Below are positions 1-8,069 of a stretch of DNA of 64,000 nucleotides, in pieces. This DNA is from Clostridiales bacterium. Its GTDB lineage: Bacteria; Bacillota; Clostridia; Lachnospirales; Lachnospiraceae. Position 1 is the stretch's first letter. The number at the start of each line of letters is the position of its first letter. The stretch lies in the NCBI GenBank assembly GCA_021201535.1, contig JAJQEU010000008.1, forward strand, positions 1 through 64,000, written 5' to 3'. A program made the translations under genes and the position numbers. The notes under the pieces are model-generated. The model was not told the origin of the DNA. It made no database searches and saw only the letters and a list, made by a program, of their open reading frames with translations.

Positions 1-2
1 TT

Positions 3-200
3 GCGACAAAAGCCGACGAGAAAAAATATATTCAGGTCACTGAGAGCATGAACGCCCCGGACACACGGGAACGGGAGTTTTCACCGCTTCGCAAGATAAA
101 AGATAATTATGAAAAAATCGTGATCGCAATGGAGTGTGATATGCCTCAGCCGCAGGATGGAATTAAAGTGATCCGTGCGATGGATTTCCTGCTGGAATAA
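3..200 (+). CDS. ATP-binding protein, DUF4143 family, C-terminal part (5' end outside window)
   Basis: The reading frame enters from the left edge and stops with TAA at 198-200, giving about 65 residues. It contains YIQVTESM, then REFSPLRKIKDNYEKIVI, and ends in GIKVIRAMDFLLE. This is the usual end of AAA_14/DUF4143 ATPases, where a nuclease-like C-terminal domain ends with a 'GI..I...DFLL' strand. The ATPase part lies outside the window. Members of this family often sit in variable regions; their function is poorly known. A full-length relative is at 21505-22761 and a remnant at 40512-40706. The family call is from sequence recall, not a search. Confidence 0.7.
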   Translation, partial: ATKADEKKYIQVTESMNAPDTREREFSPLRKIKDNYEKIVIAMECDMPQPQDGIKVIRAMDFLLE

Positions 201-455
201 CTAAATCGTTAAAATGTGCAGCGCTGTCTTTCCCGTAATAATAATTGGGAAATGTGAAACGCGGCCCCGGAGGTGTTGTTTGCCTGTATGATTATTTGAT
301 TAGATTAAAAGGTGAGGATCGTGCGATCCCGATTCAGTATCTCTGAGAACAGAATAGGATAAATATCAGTATCGAAGATATGAAATGATGAGACAGATGG
401 ATGGCAGTCAGAGTAATGAAGATCGGCAATGATAATGTCAGGAGGACAGAACTTT
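201..455. other. Intergenic spacer with no recognised gene
   Basis: About 255 bases lie between the DUF4143 tail and the exporter remnant. I see no convincing protein-coding frame. A small GGATCG/CGATCC dyad lies near 316-329 and a strong ribosome site (AGGAGG near 440-445) precedes the ATG at 456. The promoter of the former exporter gene is probably here, but no clear -35/-10 pair stands out. Confidence 0.4.
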
Positions 456-590
456 ATGTCAGACAAATCACAGAACCCGGACGACATTGAGGAATTTTCC
501 AGACTCAACAGAATATTCAAATCAAAAGCGGTGCAGATGATCCTGGATAAGATCGGCGACGGCACCTTCGGCGAATTTCTGGACGACTAG
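456..590 (+). pseudogene. N-terminal fragment of ABC exporter pseudogene (44 residues before an in-frame TAG)
   Basis: ATG at 456 follows a good AGGAGG site. The frame encodes 44 residues ending GTFGEFLDD and then TAG at 588-590. Removing the IS630-type element (590-1872 plus one duplicated TA) makes the sequence run on as TAG-AAA-TGG-ATT, then, one base out of frame, GCG TTC AGC AGA AGG. That reads as D-D-(stop)-K-W-I, then A-F-S-R-R, the kind of linker that precedes the first membrane helix of some clostridial ABC exporters. I infer that this is the cytoplasmic N-terminus of the exporter at 1878-3194, cut off by a nonsense codon, a one-base loss and the insertion. It could instead be a genuine small protein, but no homologue comes to mind. 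Confidence 0.6.
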
Positions 591-1872
591 TACATCGTAA
601 ATTAAATAACTAGCCAAATAATAGACTTCGTGCTATACTTGATACCAGAAAGAGAGGTGTCAGGCATGGCAAATGCAAAAGCAATTATTTTAACTGATGA
701 AGATCATGAATATCTTCAATCTCTTATCCGCCAAAGGACAATACAAGCTCAGGTTGTAGAACGTGCAAAGATTTTGATATATAAGGCTCAAGGCGATGCA
801 AACCAAACGATTGCAAGTCGTCTTGATATCAACGTCAATACAGTAAAATTGTGCCTGAACAAATATAAGTCCGGAGGCATACAGGAAGCCCTTTTCGACA
901 GGCAGCGCAAAGGACGTCCTGTGGAGATTACGGACGATTCCGTTTCATGGATTATCAATATTGCTTGTCAACGTCCTGCGGATTTGGGATATTCCCAGGA
1001 ACTCTGGACGCTGAAAAACCTGCATGCCCATGTCCAAAGCCATGCGGCAGAAGCTGGTTTTCCCCGGCTTGCAACCATAACAAAACCGATGATACAGAAA
1101 ATACTCTCAAGGAACGAGTTGAAGCCATTTAAAATCAAATATTACTGCGAAAGGCGAGATCCTGATTTCGAACAGAAAATGCACGATGTGCTTCTTGTTT
1201 ATAAACAGGTATCCATGCAATTTGACGAAAATGGCAACATCATTATCCCTGAAAACGAGCCGATGGTTCATACTGTCTCCTGTGATGAAAAACCTGGTAT
1301 ACAGGCTATAGCCACTACAGGTGCAGATCTTCGTCCGACAACGGAAACCAGCTGCGTATATCGTGATGCAGAGTACAAACGACTTGGAACGCTTTCCTTG
1401 TTGGCAGGAATTGATCTTCTGACCGGAATTGCAATCCCAGTTGTAAGCGAAACCCATAAAAGTTCTGATTTTATATTGCTATTAAAAAAGCTTGACGGAA
1501 TGTATCCCAAAGGAGACATCATACGTATAGTATGCGATAACCATTCTGCACATAAATCAAAGGAAACACGCAACTATTTATCTACTCTTCCGGAAGGGCG
1601 ATTTGTATTTGTGTTCACTCCCAAGCACGGTTCATGGTTGAATCTGGTTGAAAGCTTTTTCAGCAAGATGACAAAACAAATGCTGAAAGGCATTCGGGTT
1701 CAGTCCAAACAAGAACTTGAAGAGAGAATATATCTGTATTTTGATGAGGTCAACAAGGAGCCAGTAGTTTATCATTGGACATACAAGCTCGATGAAATAA
1801 GTCAGGAAGAAGCTGTAACAGCTGGCATAAAATCAAACGAGGGTATAGCCAGTTAATTATTATTCGATGTAC
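590..1872 (+). mobile_element. IS630-family insertion sequence, apparently intact
   Basis: The element begins GTACATCG (590-597) and ends CGATGTAC (1865-1872), perfect 8-bp ends that continue as an imperfect inverted repeat of about 26 bp (left TAACTAGCC, right GGCTATACC region). It is flanked by TA at 588-589 and 1873-1874, so the target was CTAG with a TA duplication, the classic IS630 target. It carries one full-length transposase gene. The ends and target duplication look fresh and no lesion is seen, so it may still be mobile. Its internal base composition is more AT-rich than the neighbouring genes, consistent with horizontal arrival. Confidence 0.9.
666..1856 (+). CDS. IS630 family transposase
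   Basis: This 396-residue DDE transposase cuts and joins the ends of the surrounding element. The N-terminal third has a helix-turn-helix of the IS630 type (near 'QTIASRLDINVNTVKLCLN'), and the C-terminal part is the RNase H-like catalytic core. The catalytic residues are visible in CDEKPGIQ (first Asp), IVCDNHSAHKS (second Asp) and GSWLNLVESFFS (Glu). The start was placed at ATG 666 (MANAKAII), with an upstream AGAGAGGTG; a longer frame opens at GTG 630 but lacks a ribosome site. The length is near that expected for single-ORF IS630 transposases. Confidence 0.93.
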   Translation: MANAKAIILTDEDHEYLQSLIRQRTIQAQVVERAKILIYKAQGDANQTIASRLDINVNTVKLCLNKYKSGGIQEALFDRQRKGRPVEITDDSVSWIINIACQRPADLGYSQELWTLKNLHAHVQSHAAEAGFPRLATITKPMIQKILSRNELKPFKIKYYCERRDPDFEQKMHDVLLVYKQVSMQFDENGNIIIPENEPMVHTVSCDEKPGIQAIATTGADLRPTTETSCVYRDAEYKRLGTLSLLAGIDLLTGIAIPVVSETHKSSDFILLLKKLDGMYPKGDIIRIVCDNHSAHKSKETRNYLSTLPEGRFVFVFTPKHGSWLNLVESFFSKMTKQMLKGIRVQSKQELEERIYLYFDEVNKEPVVYHWTYKLDEISQEEAVTAGIKSNEGIAS

Positions 1873-1877
1873 TAGAA

Positions 1878-3194
1878 ATGGATTTTGCGTTCAGCAGAAG
1901 GTATGCGCGGATGATTATTTTTTATACCATTCTGGGCGTCTTAAGTTCCACGCTGAGCCTGGTGTCCTCCGTCGCGAGCAAGTACATGATTGATATTATT
2001 ACCGGATTTGAGTTCAGCAGGCTCTGGTTTCTGGCGTTGGTGATGGTCGGCAGCATGGTGATCAGTCTGGTGTTTTCCAGTCTGGTCAGCCGTATCTCTA
2101 CCAGGATCAGCATTCATGTAAACAATGATATCCAGGCCGAAGTGTTTGACCAGATCGTCGACGCGGACTGGCTGGAGTTGAGCAGATTTGCAAACGGCGA
2201 CCTGCTGAACCGGCTTAACAACGATATCAGCACGGTTTCGTCGAATGCGGTCAGCTGGCTCCCGAATATCATTTCGCCGTCTATAATTTTATCGCGACAT
2301 TCTGCGTGATTTTTTATTATGATGCGACCATGGCCTGGATCGCGCTGTCGTCGGCGCCGTTTCTGCTGATCGCCAGCCGCTTTCTGATGCGGAAGAATAA
2401 GGAGTACCGTAAACGTGTGCTGGAGATCAACAGCGGCATGATGGGGTTTGAGTCGGAGGCGTTTTACAATATGGATACGATCAAATCCTTCGGCGTGGCG
2501 GGGTATTACAGCCGGGGACTCCGCCGGTGGCAGGAGAAATATAAAAAGTATAATCTGGACTACAATCTGTTCTCCATAAAAACGAATATCGGCATGTCGA
2601 CCCTTGGTATGGTCGTCTCCGTTGTGGCGTTCGGTTACTGCCTGTTCCGGCTGTGGACCGGCTCGATTACATATGGAACGATGACGCTGTTTCTGACACA
2701 GCGCTCCCGTCTGACGACGCAGTTTAACTCCATAGTGAATATCATACCCGGCATGCTTAACAGCGCCATCTCCGCGCACCGGATCCGGGAGCTGATCGAG
2801 CTTCCGCGGGAAAAGCATATCCCGAAGGAGTCGAAGGAGATGGCGAAGACTGCGCGTCTCGGCTTTGAGGTGCGGATGAGGGGCGTGAATTTTGCCTATG
2901 TGGAGAACAATCAGGTGCTGCGGGATTCTGATTTTACCGCGAAGCCCAACGAGATCGTGGCGCTGATCGGCCCGTCCGGCGAGGGCAAGACGACGCTAAT
3001 CCGGCTGATGCTCGGGCTGACGCATCCCGGGGACGGCGCGGTGTCTCTGGTGGATAGCAACGGAAATCAGGTGGAGATCAATGCCGACACGCGGCGGTAT
3101 TTTTCCTATGTGCCGCAGGGTGTACCGCGTCATGGATGCAAAGCTGACGGAGCTTGGCGAGGAGGAGTCGCAGGCGATGGTGAAGGATTTCTGA
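1878..3194 (+). pseudogene. ABC exporter (permease-ATPase fusion) pseudogene: frameshift plus internal deletion in the ATPase domain
   Basis: The first frame (1878-2309) covers the first membrane helices and intracellular loop (MIIFYTILGVLSS, SKYMIDII). Near 2271-2273 one base is missing and the correct sequence continues in another frame as FAVYNFIATFCVIFYY. The nucleotide-binding domain then starts normally, with Walker A GPSGEGKTT and the Q-loop FSYVPQG ending near 3120. Directly after it the sequence jumps to a C-terminal tail in a third frame, VYRVMDAKLTELGEEE, ending TGA 3192-3194. The signature motif, Walker B and H-loop are absent, which implies a deletion of roughly 100 codons. The product cannot be a working transporter. 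The N-terminal fragment lies beyond the insertion sequence at 456-590. Confidence 0.85.
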
Positions 3195-3260
3195 TGCGAT
3201 CTGTGTGTGATGAAAAAATGAACATTATAAATTTCAAAGTGATATCACAGAAGGAGAATG

Positions 3261-3764
3261 ATGGACAGCAGTATCGAGCGGAGGGAGAGTGTCCGTACGG
3301 TAGATAATCAGGCATACCTGGGCATGCTGAAAGACCTGATTCTGGACGGGAAGGAGGTTTCCCTCACGGTGAGCGGAAACAGCATGAGTCCGTTTATCGT
3401 ACATCAGCGGGACTCTGTGCTTCTGGCTCCGGTCGTCAGGCCGCTGAGAAAGGGAGATATCGTCTTCTATCAGAGGTGCAATGCGGCGTATGTCCTGCAC
3501 CGGATCTGCCGAGTCAATGCGGACGGTACGTATGATATTGTCGGGGACGCACAGGTGGAGATCGAAAAACGGGTGACGCGCGGTCAGATTTTCGCTGCCG
3601 TCGCGATGGTGCGCCGAAAGGGGCGCGATATACGTCCCGGCAACTTCCGGTGGTTTTTCTTCGCGCGTGTCTGGATACGGATCATACCGCTTCGGCCATT
3701 CCTGATGCGCGTCTTAACAGCCGCAAAAGCCGCAAAGTGCGGCTGGTTTTCAGAGAATTTTTGA
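3261..3764 (+). CDS. S24/S26-like signal-peptidase family protein
   Basis: A protein of 167 residues with the S26 core: the Ser nucleophile motif SGNSMSP (Ser about 41), then LRKGDIVFY and VLHRI (His about 80). A His in place of the bacterial Lys resembles the Ser-His type of ER and archaeal signal peptidases. There is no clear N-terminal membrane anchor; a hydrophobic or amphipathic stretch follows near 130-155 (WFFFARVWIRIIPLRPFLM). ATG 3261 was preferred over 3258 because the AAGGAG site ends at 3256. It lies 66 bp after the exporter pseudogene. S26-like proteins next to peptide exporters occur in peptide-maturation clusters, so it may be the survivor of a decayed export locus. That link is inference. 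Confidence 0.7.
   Translation: MDSSIERRESVRTVDNQAYLGMLKDLILDGKEVSLTVSGNSMSPFIVHQRDSVLLAPVVRPLRKGDIVFYQRCNAAYVLHRICRVNADGTYDIVGDAQVEIEKRVTRGQIFAAVAMVRRKGRDIRPGNFRWFFFARVWIRIIPLRPFLMRVLTAAKAAKCGWFSENF
3728..3750 (+). terminator. Possible rho-independent terminator overlapping the end of the S26-like gene
   Basis: A 7-bp perfect stem AGCCGCA/TGCGGCT with an AAG loop is followed by GGTTTT. It lies inside the last codons of the preceding gene, so it may be fortuitous. Confidence 0.4.
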
Positions 3765-3805
3765 AAAATGAATAAAGGCTTTTCGTAAAATCCATGGTTT
3801 TGGAT

Positions 3806-5389
3806 TTATTGATATGTCTCAATGACGCATGTATGCTTTTTTCCTTTATCGTTTTTGTTATAACTGATACCGACAAGCAGCAGATTGTCCGTATATTTTT
3901 GAAGGACGCCGTCATATCGCCTGTCCCTGATCTGCCGGATGGCGCTGTCCGCCGTCTGATCATATTTCAGCTCAATCAGCAACGCGGGCTTATTTACATG
4001 AGGCGCAGGGATAAAGGCCAGATCAGCAAAACCCTTCCCTGATGGAAGCTCACGGATGATTGTATAATCATTGCGTGCTGTATAATAGGCGAGTGTGACC
4101 GCGCAGCTCAGTGAATTCTCATCGTTATACTGCAAAACAGAAACATTTAAATCGTGAATATGTTCCAGCGCTGTTTCTACGGCAACACAATCTCTGTTGA
4201 TCGTTGCCTTCAAAAGTTCTTCGGAAGATGCGAGAGCTGACGCGATTTCTTCCCATCCATTTCCCTCGACCGCATTCTGGAAAGCTCCTGCGATTTCCAG
4301 GTTGGGAATATATACCTGTCCTGCAGCTTCGTTGTAGGCGAGATAACCCAGATGAATCAGGAGTGTCAGCACATCATCCTTACTCTTGAAGGATGTAATG
4401 TCATTTTGGAATCGTGCGGTCTCGATTTTGATTTTATCGCCTCCGAGCATGGCTATGATGGAATCTTTTAATCCGTCGAAGTTCATGCTGATATAGTTTT
4501 TCAGAGATTCATAAGTCTCCGAACCGGTCCAGTAGTTGCGAAAGCGTTTTCTTTTCACTGCTGACATCACAGAATCAGGACTGTACACAGAACCCGGCTC
4601 TTCAAAAGAATATCCGTCATACCACCGTTTCATTTCCTCAAAATCTACGGTATGTTCGCGGCATAAATCTCTGACTTCCTCTTCAGTAAAACCGACGTAT
4701 TCAGAAAGCATATCCGGACTGGTCATCGTATATTCTTCAAAATCAGTCAGCGCAGACTCGGTTCCGTATTTCTTGATCGGTAAAATACCGGTCATATAGG
4801 CACCCGCGAGCGCAGACTTCATGGCCGGCCCGCCTTTAAAAAGTCCTCTTAAAAAGCGGAGATATGATTTTTGCAGGGTCTCATGATTCTTTGCTTCCCG
4901 AAAGAGGGCATCCCATTCATCAATAATAAGGAAGAACTTTTCGTTTGTTTTCCGGCAGACATTCAGAATGGCATTAGCAAGGATCGTTTCATCCGGTTTT
5001 ATATAATCAGGGAATGCCTCCAGGAGCTCTTCAATCACAGATCTCTGGATGACGGAAAGGACATCGCGGATATCGTCCGTCACAGAGATAAACCATGTGA
5101 TATCCAGATAAATCACATTCAATGTATTCAGGTATTTCTTATAAGAAGGAAGATGTGAGATCTCCAGACCGTCAAATAGTTCACCGGAATCGCAGCTTTT
5201 GTCATAATACGCCGCCAGCATGGCTGCTGCGAATGATTTGCCGAAACGTCTGGGACGACTGAAGCAGGTAAGGCTGCGGGCGGTATCAATGGTCTGGTTG
5301 ATATAATCAATCAGACCGGTTTTGTCGATGTAAACGCCGTTTCGAATCTGGCGGAATGCCCCGTTTCCACAATTGAGATACATGCCCAT
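3806..5389 (-). CDS. AAA-ATPase-like protein with C-terminal PD-(D/E)XK nuclease-like domain (DUF1703-type)
   Basis: A 527-residue protein starting MGMYLNCGNGAFRQI, then VYIDKTGLIDYIN, the standard opening of the 'AAA-ATPase-like/PD-(D/E)XK nuclease superfamily' group. The P-loop variant is FSRPRRFGKS (about 45-55), and a Walker B-like strand is FFLIIDEWDALF. Near the end FADLAFIP followed by ALLIELKYD gives the nuclease-fold D...E.K pattern. The start is at 5389, where AGGAGG lies about 8 nt upstream, although the frame is open to 5434. The cellular role of this common family is not established; it is often called a selfish or defence-associated gene. A second member starts at 63930. It is transcribed away from ruvA. 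Confidence 0.85.
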   Translation of the reverse strand: MGMYLNCGNGAFRQIRNGVYIDKTGLIDYINQTIDTARSLTCFSRPRRFGKSFAAAMLAAYYDKSCDSGELFDGLEISHLPSYKKYLNTLNVIYLDITWFISVTDDIRDVLSVIQRSVIEELLEAFPDYIKPDETILANAILNVCRKTNEKFFLIIDEWDALFREAKNHETLQKSYLRFLRGLFKGGPAMKSALAGAYMTGILPIKKYGTESALTDFEEYTMTSPDMLSEYVGFTEEEVRDLCREHTVDFEEMKRWYDGYSFEEPGSVYSPDSVMSAVKRKRFRNYWTGSETYESLKNYISMNFDGLKDSIIAMLGGDKIKIETARFQNDITSFKSKDDVLTLLIHLGYLAYNEAAGQVYIPNLEIAGAFQNAVEGNGWEEIASALASSEELLKATINRDCVAVETALEHIHDLNVSVLQYNDENSLSCAVTLAYYTARNDYTIIRELPSGKGFADLAFIPAPHVNKPALLIELKYDQTADSAIRQIRDRRYDGVLQKYTDNLLLVGISYNKNDKGKKHTCVIETYQ

Positions 5390-5415
5390 GTGTCGAATGC
5401 CTCCTGTGGTTCTTT

Positions 5416-5781
5416 TTGGAAAATATTTTATCATGTAGTGCCTGTGTTCGCAAGATTCAATTCAATGATAATCCGCCTCATCCGGAGATATGGATTCATT
5501 ATTTTCTGAGAATGGTTGAATTATACTCAAATAAAGTGTGTGAAATATCAAAAACATCAGAAAATAGTGATCTTGCCGGCAGTATATCGTATTTGAATCA
5601 AAAAGACAAAGAGTTACTGCAGCTCTTAATAAAAAAACATCTGTATGAATTTACTCCTATCCCGACTCAGAACTGTGAAATCCTGAAAAAATCAAAATCA
5701 TTTTACAAATCTCTGTCTTTGGCATATAATAAATACATTCACGCAAAGAAACAGGGAGAATGGCTATGTATTCCTATATAA
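5416..5781 (+). CDS. AT-rich open frame of unknown status upstream of ruvA
   Basis: The frame could encode up to 121 residues and overlaps the ruvA start. Its base composition is clearly more AT-rich than the genes on either side. It overlaps the promoter region of the divergent AAA-ATPase gene and has no convincing ribosome site at its first ATG. A lysine-rich segment around 45-115 (YLNQKDKELLQLLIKKHLY) could be a remnant of a decayed gene. I do not recognise it and regard it as doubtful. Confidence 0.2.
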   Translation: MENILSCSACVRKIQFNDNPPHPEIWIHYFLRMVELYSNKVCEISKTSENSDLAGSISYLNQKDKELLQLLIKKHLYEFTPIPTQNCEILKKSKSFYKSLSLAYNKYIHAKKQGEWLCIPI

Positions 5782-6374
5782 AGGGAACTCTGGAAGAAAT
5801 CAGTGAAGATTTTATTGTAATAGAAAACGGCGGGATCGGCTATCAGATCCGTGTCCCGATGCGGAGCATGGACAGACTTCCCGGGCGGGGCGAGCAGGTG
5901 AAGGTCTTTACTTATCTGTACGTGCGGGAGGATGCATTCTCCCTGTTTGGTTTTTTCACGCGGGACGAGCTGGCCATGTTTCAGCTTTTTCTCAATGTTT
6001 CCGGGATTGGTCCGCGCGGCGCGCTGGCGCTTTTGTCGGCGCTCTCGGTCAATGAGATCCGTTTTGCCGTGGTGAGCGACGATGTGAAGACGATCTCAAA
6101 GGCACCCGGCATCGGAAAAAAGACGGCGCAGCGGCTGATCATAGAACTGAAAGACAGGATCAGCCTGGAGGATGCGCTTGATGTGCCGCAGGATTCATCT
6201 GCCGTTTCACCGGAGGATAATCATATCGTAAGAAAAGAAGCGATGGAGGCCCTGACGGCACTCGGTTACAGTGCGGCGGACGCCGCCCGGACTTTGTCCG
6301 GCATTGAGATCACGGACGATTCCGATGTGGAGTCCGTGTTAAAACAGGCTCTGAAAAATATGGCGCTGTTGTGA
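5766..6374 (+). CDS. ruvA: Holliday junction branch migration protein RuvA
   Basis: RuvA (202 residues) binds Holliday junctions as a tetramer and loads the RuvB motors. The OB-fold opening MYSYIKGTLEEIS, the helix-hairpin-helix segments NVSGIGPRGALALL and KAPGIGKKTAQRLIIELKD, and the C-terminal RuvB-binding domain (YSAADAARTL) are all present in the usual order and length. The start is placed at ATG 5766, eight bases after GGGAG, because family members begin M(Y/I)SYIxG; an in-frame ATG two codons earlier is possible. ruvB follows after 178 bp that hold a structured repeat. Confidence 0.96.
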   Translation: MYSYIKGTLEEISEDFIVIENGGIGYQIRVPMRSMDRLPGRGEQVKVFTYLYVREDAFSLFGFFTRDELAMFQLFLNVSGIGPRGALALLSALSVNEIRFAVVSDDVKTISKAPGIGKKTAQRLIIELKDRISLEDALDVPQDSSAVSPEDNHIVRKEAMEALTALGYSAADAARTLSGIEITDDSDVESVLKQALKNMALL

Positions 6375-6397
6375 GCGTTGGCAATGAGCCGTGCAGC

Positions 6398-6527
6398 GGA
6401 TTAAAGAAAGTCAGACACGTCATGCTTGCATGTAAGGGGCTGGCTTTCTGTAATCCGATATAGGGCGAAGCCCGGACAGTTCGCGAGCCGTAGGCTCGCG
6501 AACTGAGCACGGTGAAGTCTATGATGA
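6398..6527 (+). repeat. Structured intergenic element between ruvA and ruvB, diverged relative of the 165-bp repeat
   Basis: Three stacked hairpins: GGATT...AGAAAG paired with CTTTCT...AATCC around an apical CATGCTTGCATG (6421-6432); GGGC-gaa-GCCC (6463-6473); and a perfect 12-bp stem AGTTCGCGAGCC/GGCTCGCGAACT (6478-6504). The same order (CATGCTTGCATG, a GGGC/GCCC hairpin, a long hairpin) is found in the repeats at 28222 and 58795, though the primary sequence differs. It lies in the ruvA-ruvB message and lacks a U-run, so it is not an ordinary terminator. Confidence 0.6.
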
Positions 6528-6552
6528 TAAAAATACAGGGAACAGATTTTAC

Positions 6553-7548
6553 ATGGAAAAACGTATGATTTCGACGCAGGTTCAGGAGGAGGATATCCGG
6601 ACGGAGCCTACGCTGCGCCCGATGACTCTGGATGAGTATATCGGACAGGATCAGATTAAAAATACCCTTCGGGTTTATATTGAGGCGGCGAAACAGAGGC
6701 ATGAGGCGCTGGATCATGTGCTTTTTTACGGACCGCCCGGTCTCGGAAAGACGACCCTGTCCGGCATTATTGCCAATGAGATGGGTGTACACATGAAGGT
6801 GACCTCCGGTCCGGCGATTGCGAAGCCGGGTGAGATGGCGGCGATTCTGAGCAATCTGCAGGAGAATGACCTCCTGTTTGTGGATGAGATTCACCGGCTG
6901 AACCGTCAGGTCGAGGAGGTGTTATACCCGGCGATGGAGGATTACGCGATCGATATTATGATCGGGAAGGGCGCCGGCGCCCGCTCCATCCGTCTGGATC
7001 TGCCGAAGTTTACGCTGGTCGGGGCGACGACGCGGGCGGGGCTTCTGACCGCGCCTTTGCGGGACCGGTTCGGCGTGATTCAGCATCTGGAGTTTTATTC
7101 GCCGGAGGAGCTTCAGACGATCATTCTGCAGTCGGCGCGAAAGCTCGATGTGGAGATTGAGACAGCCGGAGCTGAGGAGCTGGCCAGACGATCCAGGGGG
7201 ACGCCGCGTCTGGCGAACCGTCTGCTGAAGCGTGTGCGGGATTTTGCCCAGGTGAAATATGACGGTGTGATCACGGAGGAGGTCGCTTCCTTTGCGCTGG
7301 ATCTGCTGGAAGTGGATACCTGCGGACTGGATAAGAATGACCGGGCATTGCTTCTGACGATCATACAGAAGTTCGCGGGCGGTCCCGTGGGACTGGAGAC
7401 ACTGGCGGCGTCGATCGGCGAGGATGCCGGGACGATTGAGGATGTCTATGAGCCGTTTCTGGTAAAGAACGGATTTATCAACCGGACCCCGAAGGGGCGG
7501 GTGGCGACGGATCTTGCCTATACTCATTTCGGCCTGCCGCGGGACTGA
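6553..7548 (+). CDS. ruvB: Holliday junction helicase RuvB
   Basis: RuvB (331 residues) is the hexameric AAA+ motor that drives branch migration with RuvA. Walker [10 protein letters not shown] lies at about 60-68, Walker [11 protein letters not shown] near 105-114, sensor 1 LVGATTRAG near 155-163, and the C-terminal winged helix has [13 protein letters not shown]. It also has the family's N-terminal [13 protein letters not shown]. Length is typical. No strong Shine-Dalgarno is visible before ATG 6553, so expression may depend on ruvA translation or on the structured spacer. Confidence 0.97.
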   Translation: MEKRMISTQVQEEDIRTEPTLRPMTLDEYIGQDQIKNTLRVYIEAAKQRHEALDHVLFYGPPGLGKTTLSGIIANEMGVHMKVTSGPAIAKPGEMAAILSNLQENDLLFVDEIHRLNRQVEEVLYPAMEDYAIDIMIGKGAGARSIRLDLPKFTLVGATTRAGLLTAPLRDRFGVIQHLEFYSPEELQTIILQSARKLDVEIETAGAEELARRSRGTPRLANRLLKRVRDFAQVKYDGVITEEVASFALDLLEVDTCGLDKNDRALLLTIIQKFAGGPVGLETLAASIGEDAGTIEDVYEPFLVKNGFINRTPKGRVATDLAYTHFGLPRD

Positions 7549-7609
7549 TCCCGGCTATTGTCGAGTATTTTTGAGGCGTGCAATCGGGAAAACCGACAAG
7601 TAAGTACAA

Positions 7610-7696
7610 AGTTCCGTTCATTCGAGGACGCTACTGAAGGACCGCACGCCGGAGGACAGCGATATGAATACAGTTCCGTTCATTCGAGGACGCTAC
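7610..7696 (+). repeat. Two exact 25-bp direct repeats upstream of zapA
   Basis: The same 25 bases, starting AGTTCCGTTCATTCGAGG and ending CGCTAC, occur at 7610-7634 and 7672-7696, 62 bp start to start. They lie 38 bp or more before the zapA ATG in a 185-bp spacer. They may be binding sites or the scar of a duplication. Confidence 0.7.
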
Positions 7697-7733
7697 ACTG
7701 GAATCATGAAGAATAAAAGGAGAGGAGAACAGT

Positions 7734-8069
7734 ATGTCGCAGAATAACACCATTGAGGTGGTTATCGGAGGAAAGGTGCTGGCGATGAGCGGCGCGGAGG
7801 ACGAGGAGGTCATCCACAGGATGGCGTCTTACGTCAACGGTATGATCCGCAGGCTGGAGAGCACACAGGTCTATCGCTCGCTTCCGACCGATCTGAAGCC
7901 GATTCTCATCGAGCTGAATATTGCGGAAGAGCTGATGCAGGCGCAGGAGACGATCCGGCAGCTGGAGGCAGATCTGCGGATGAAGGAGAATGAGCTTTCC
8001 GAGGTGAAGCAGAGTCTGGTTGAGGCACAGCTGAAGCTGGAGCATTCGGAAGGAAAGAAGAGACGATGA
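7734..8069 (+). CDS. zapA: Cell division protein ZapA
   Basis: A 111-residue protein that bundles FtsZ filaments at midcell. The N-terminal globular domain has NTIEVVIGGKVLAMSG and VIHRMASYVNGMI, the ZapA pattern; residues about 60-105 form a long heptad-rich coiled coil (LQAQETIRQLEADLRMKE-type) that makes the tetramer. A strong GGAGAGGAG site lies just before ATG 7734. Its TGA overlaps the ATG of the following U32 peptidase gene by 4 nt (ATGA), so the two are translationally coupled, as is common in Firmicutes. Confidence 0.9.
   Translation: MSQNNTIEVVIGGKVLAMSGAEDEEVIHRMASYVNGMIRRLESTQVYRSLPTDLKPILIELNIAEELMQAQETIRQLEADLRMKENELSEVKQSLVEAQLKLEHSEGKKRR

Noticed and set aside
947-1573. Open frames overlapping the transposase gene in other frames
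   Set aside because: The transposase frame carries all catalytic motifs over its full length; the others have no recognisable features.
2114-2818. 234-codon minus-strand frame across the exporter pseudogene
   Set aside because: It is the complement of a region that reads clearly as ABC transporter membrane domain; the composition is rich in Arg, His and Gln, as expected of a shadow.
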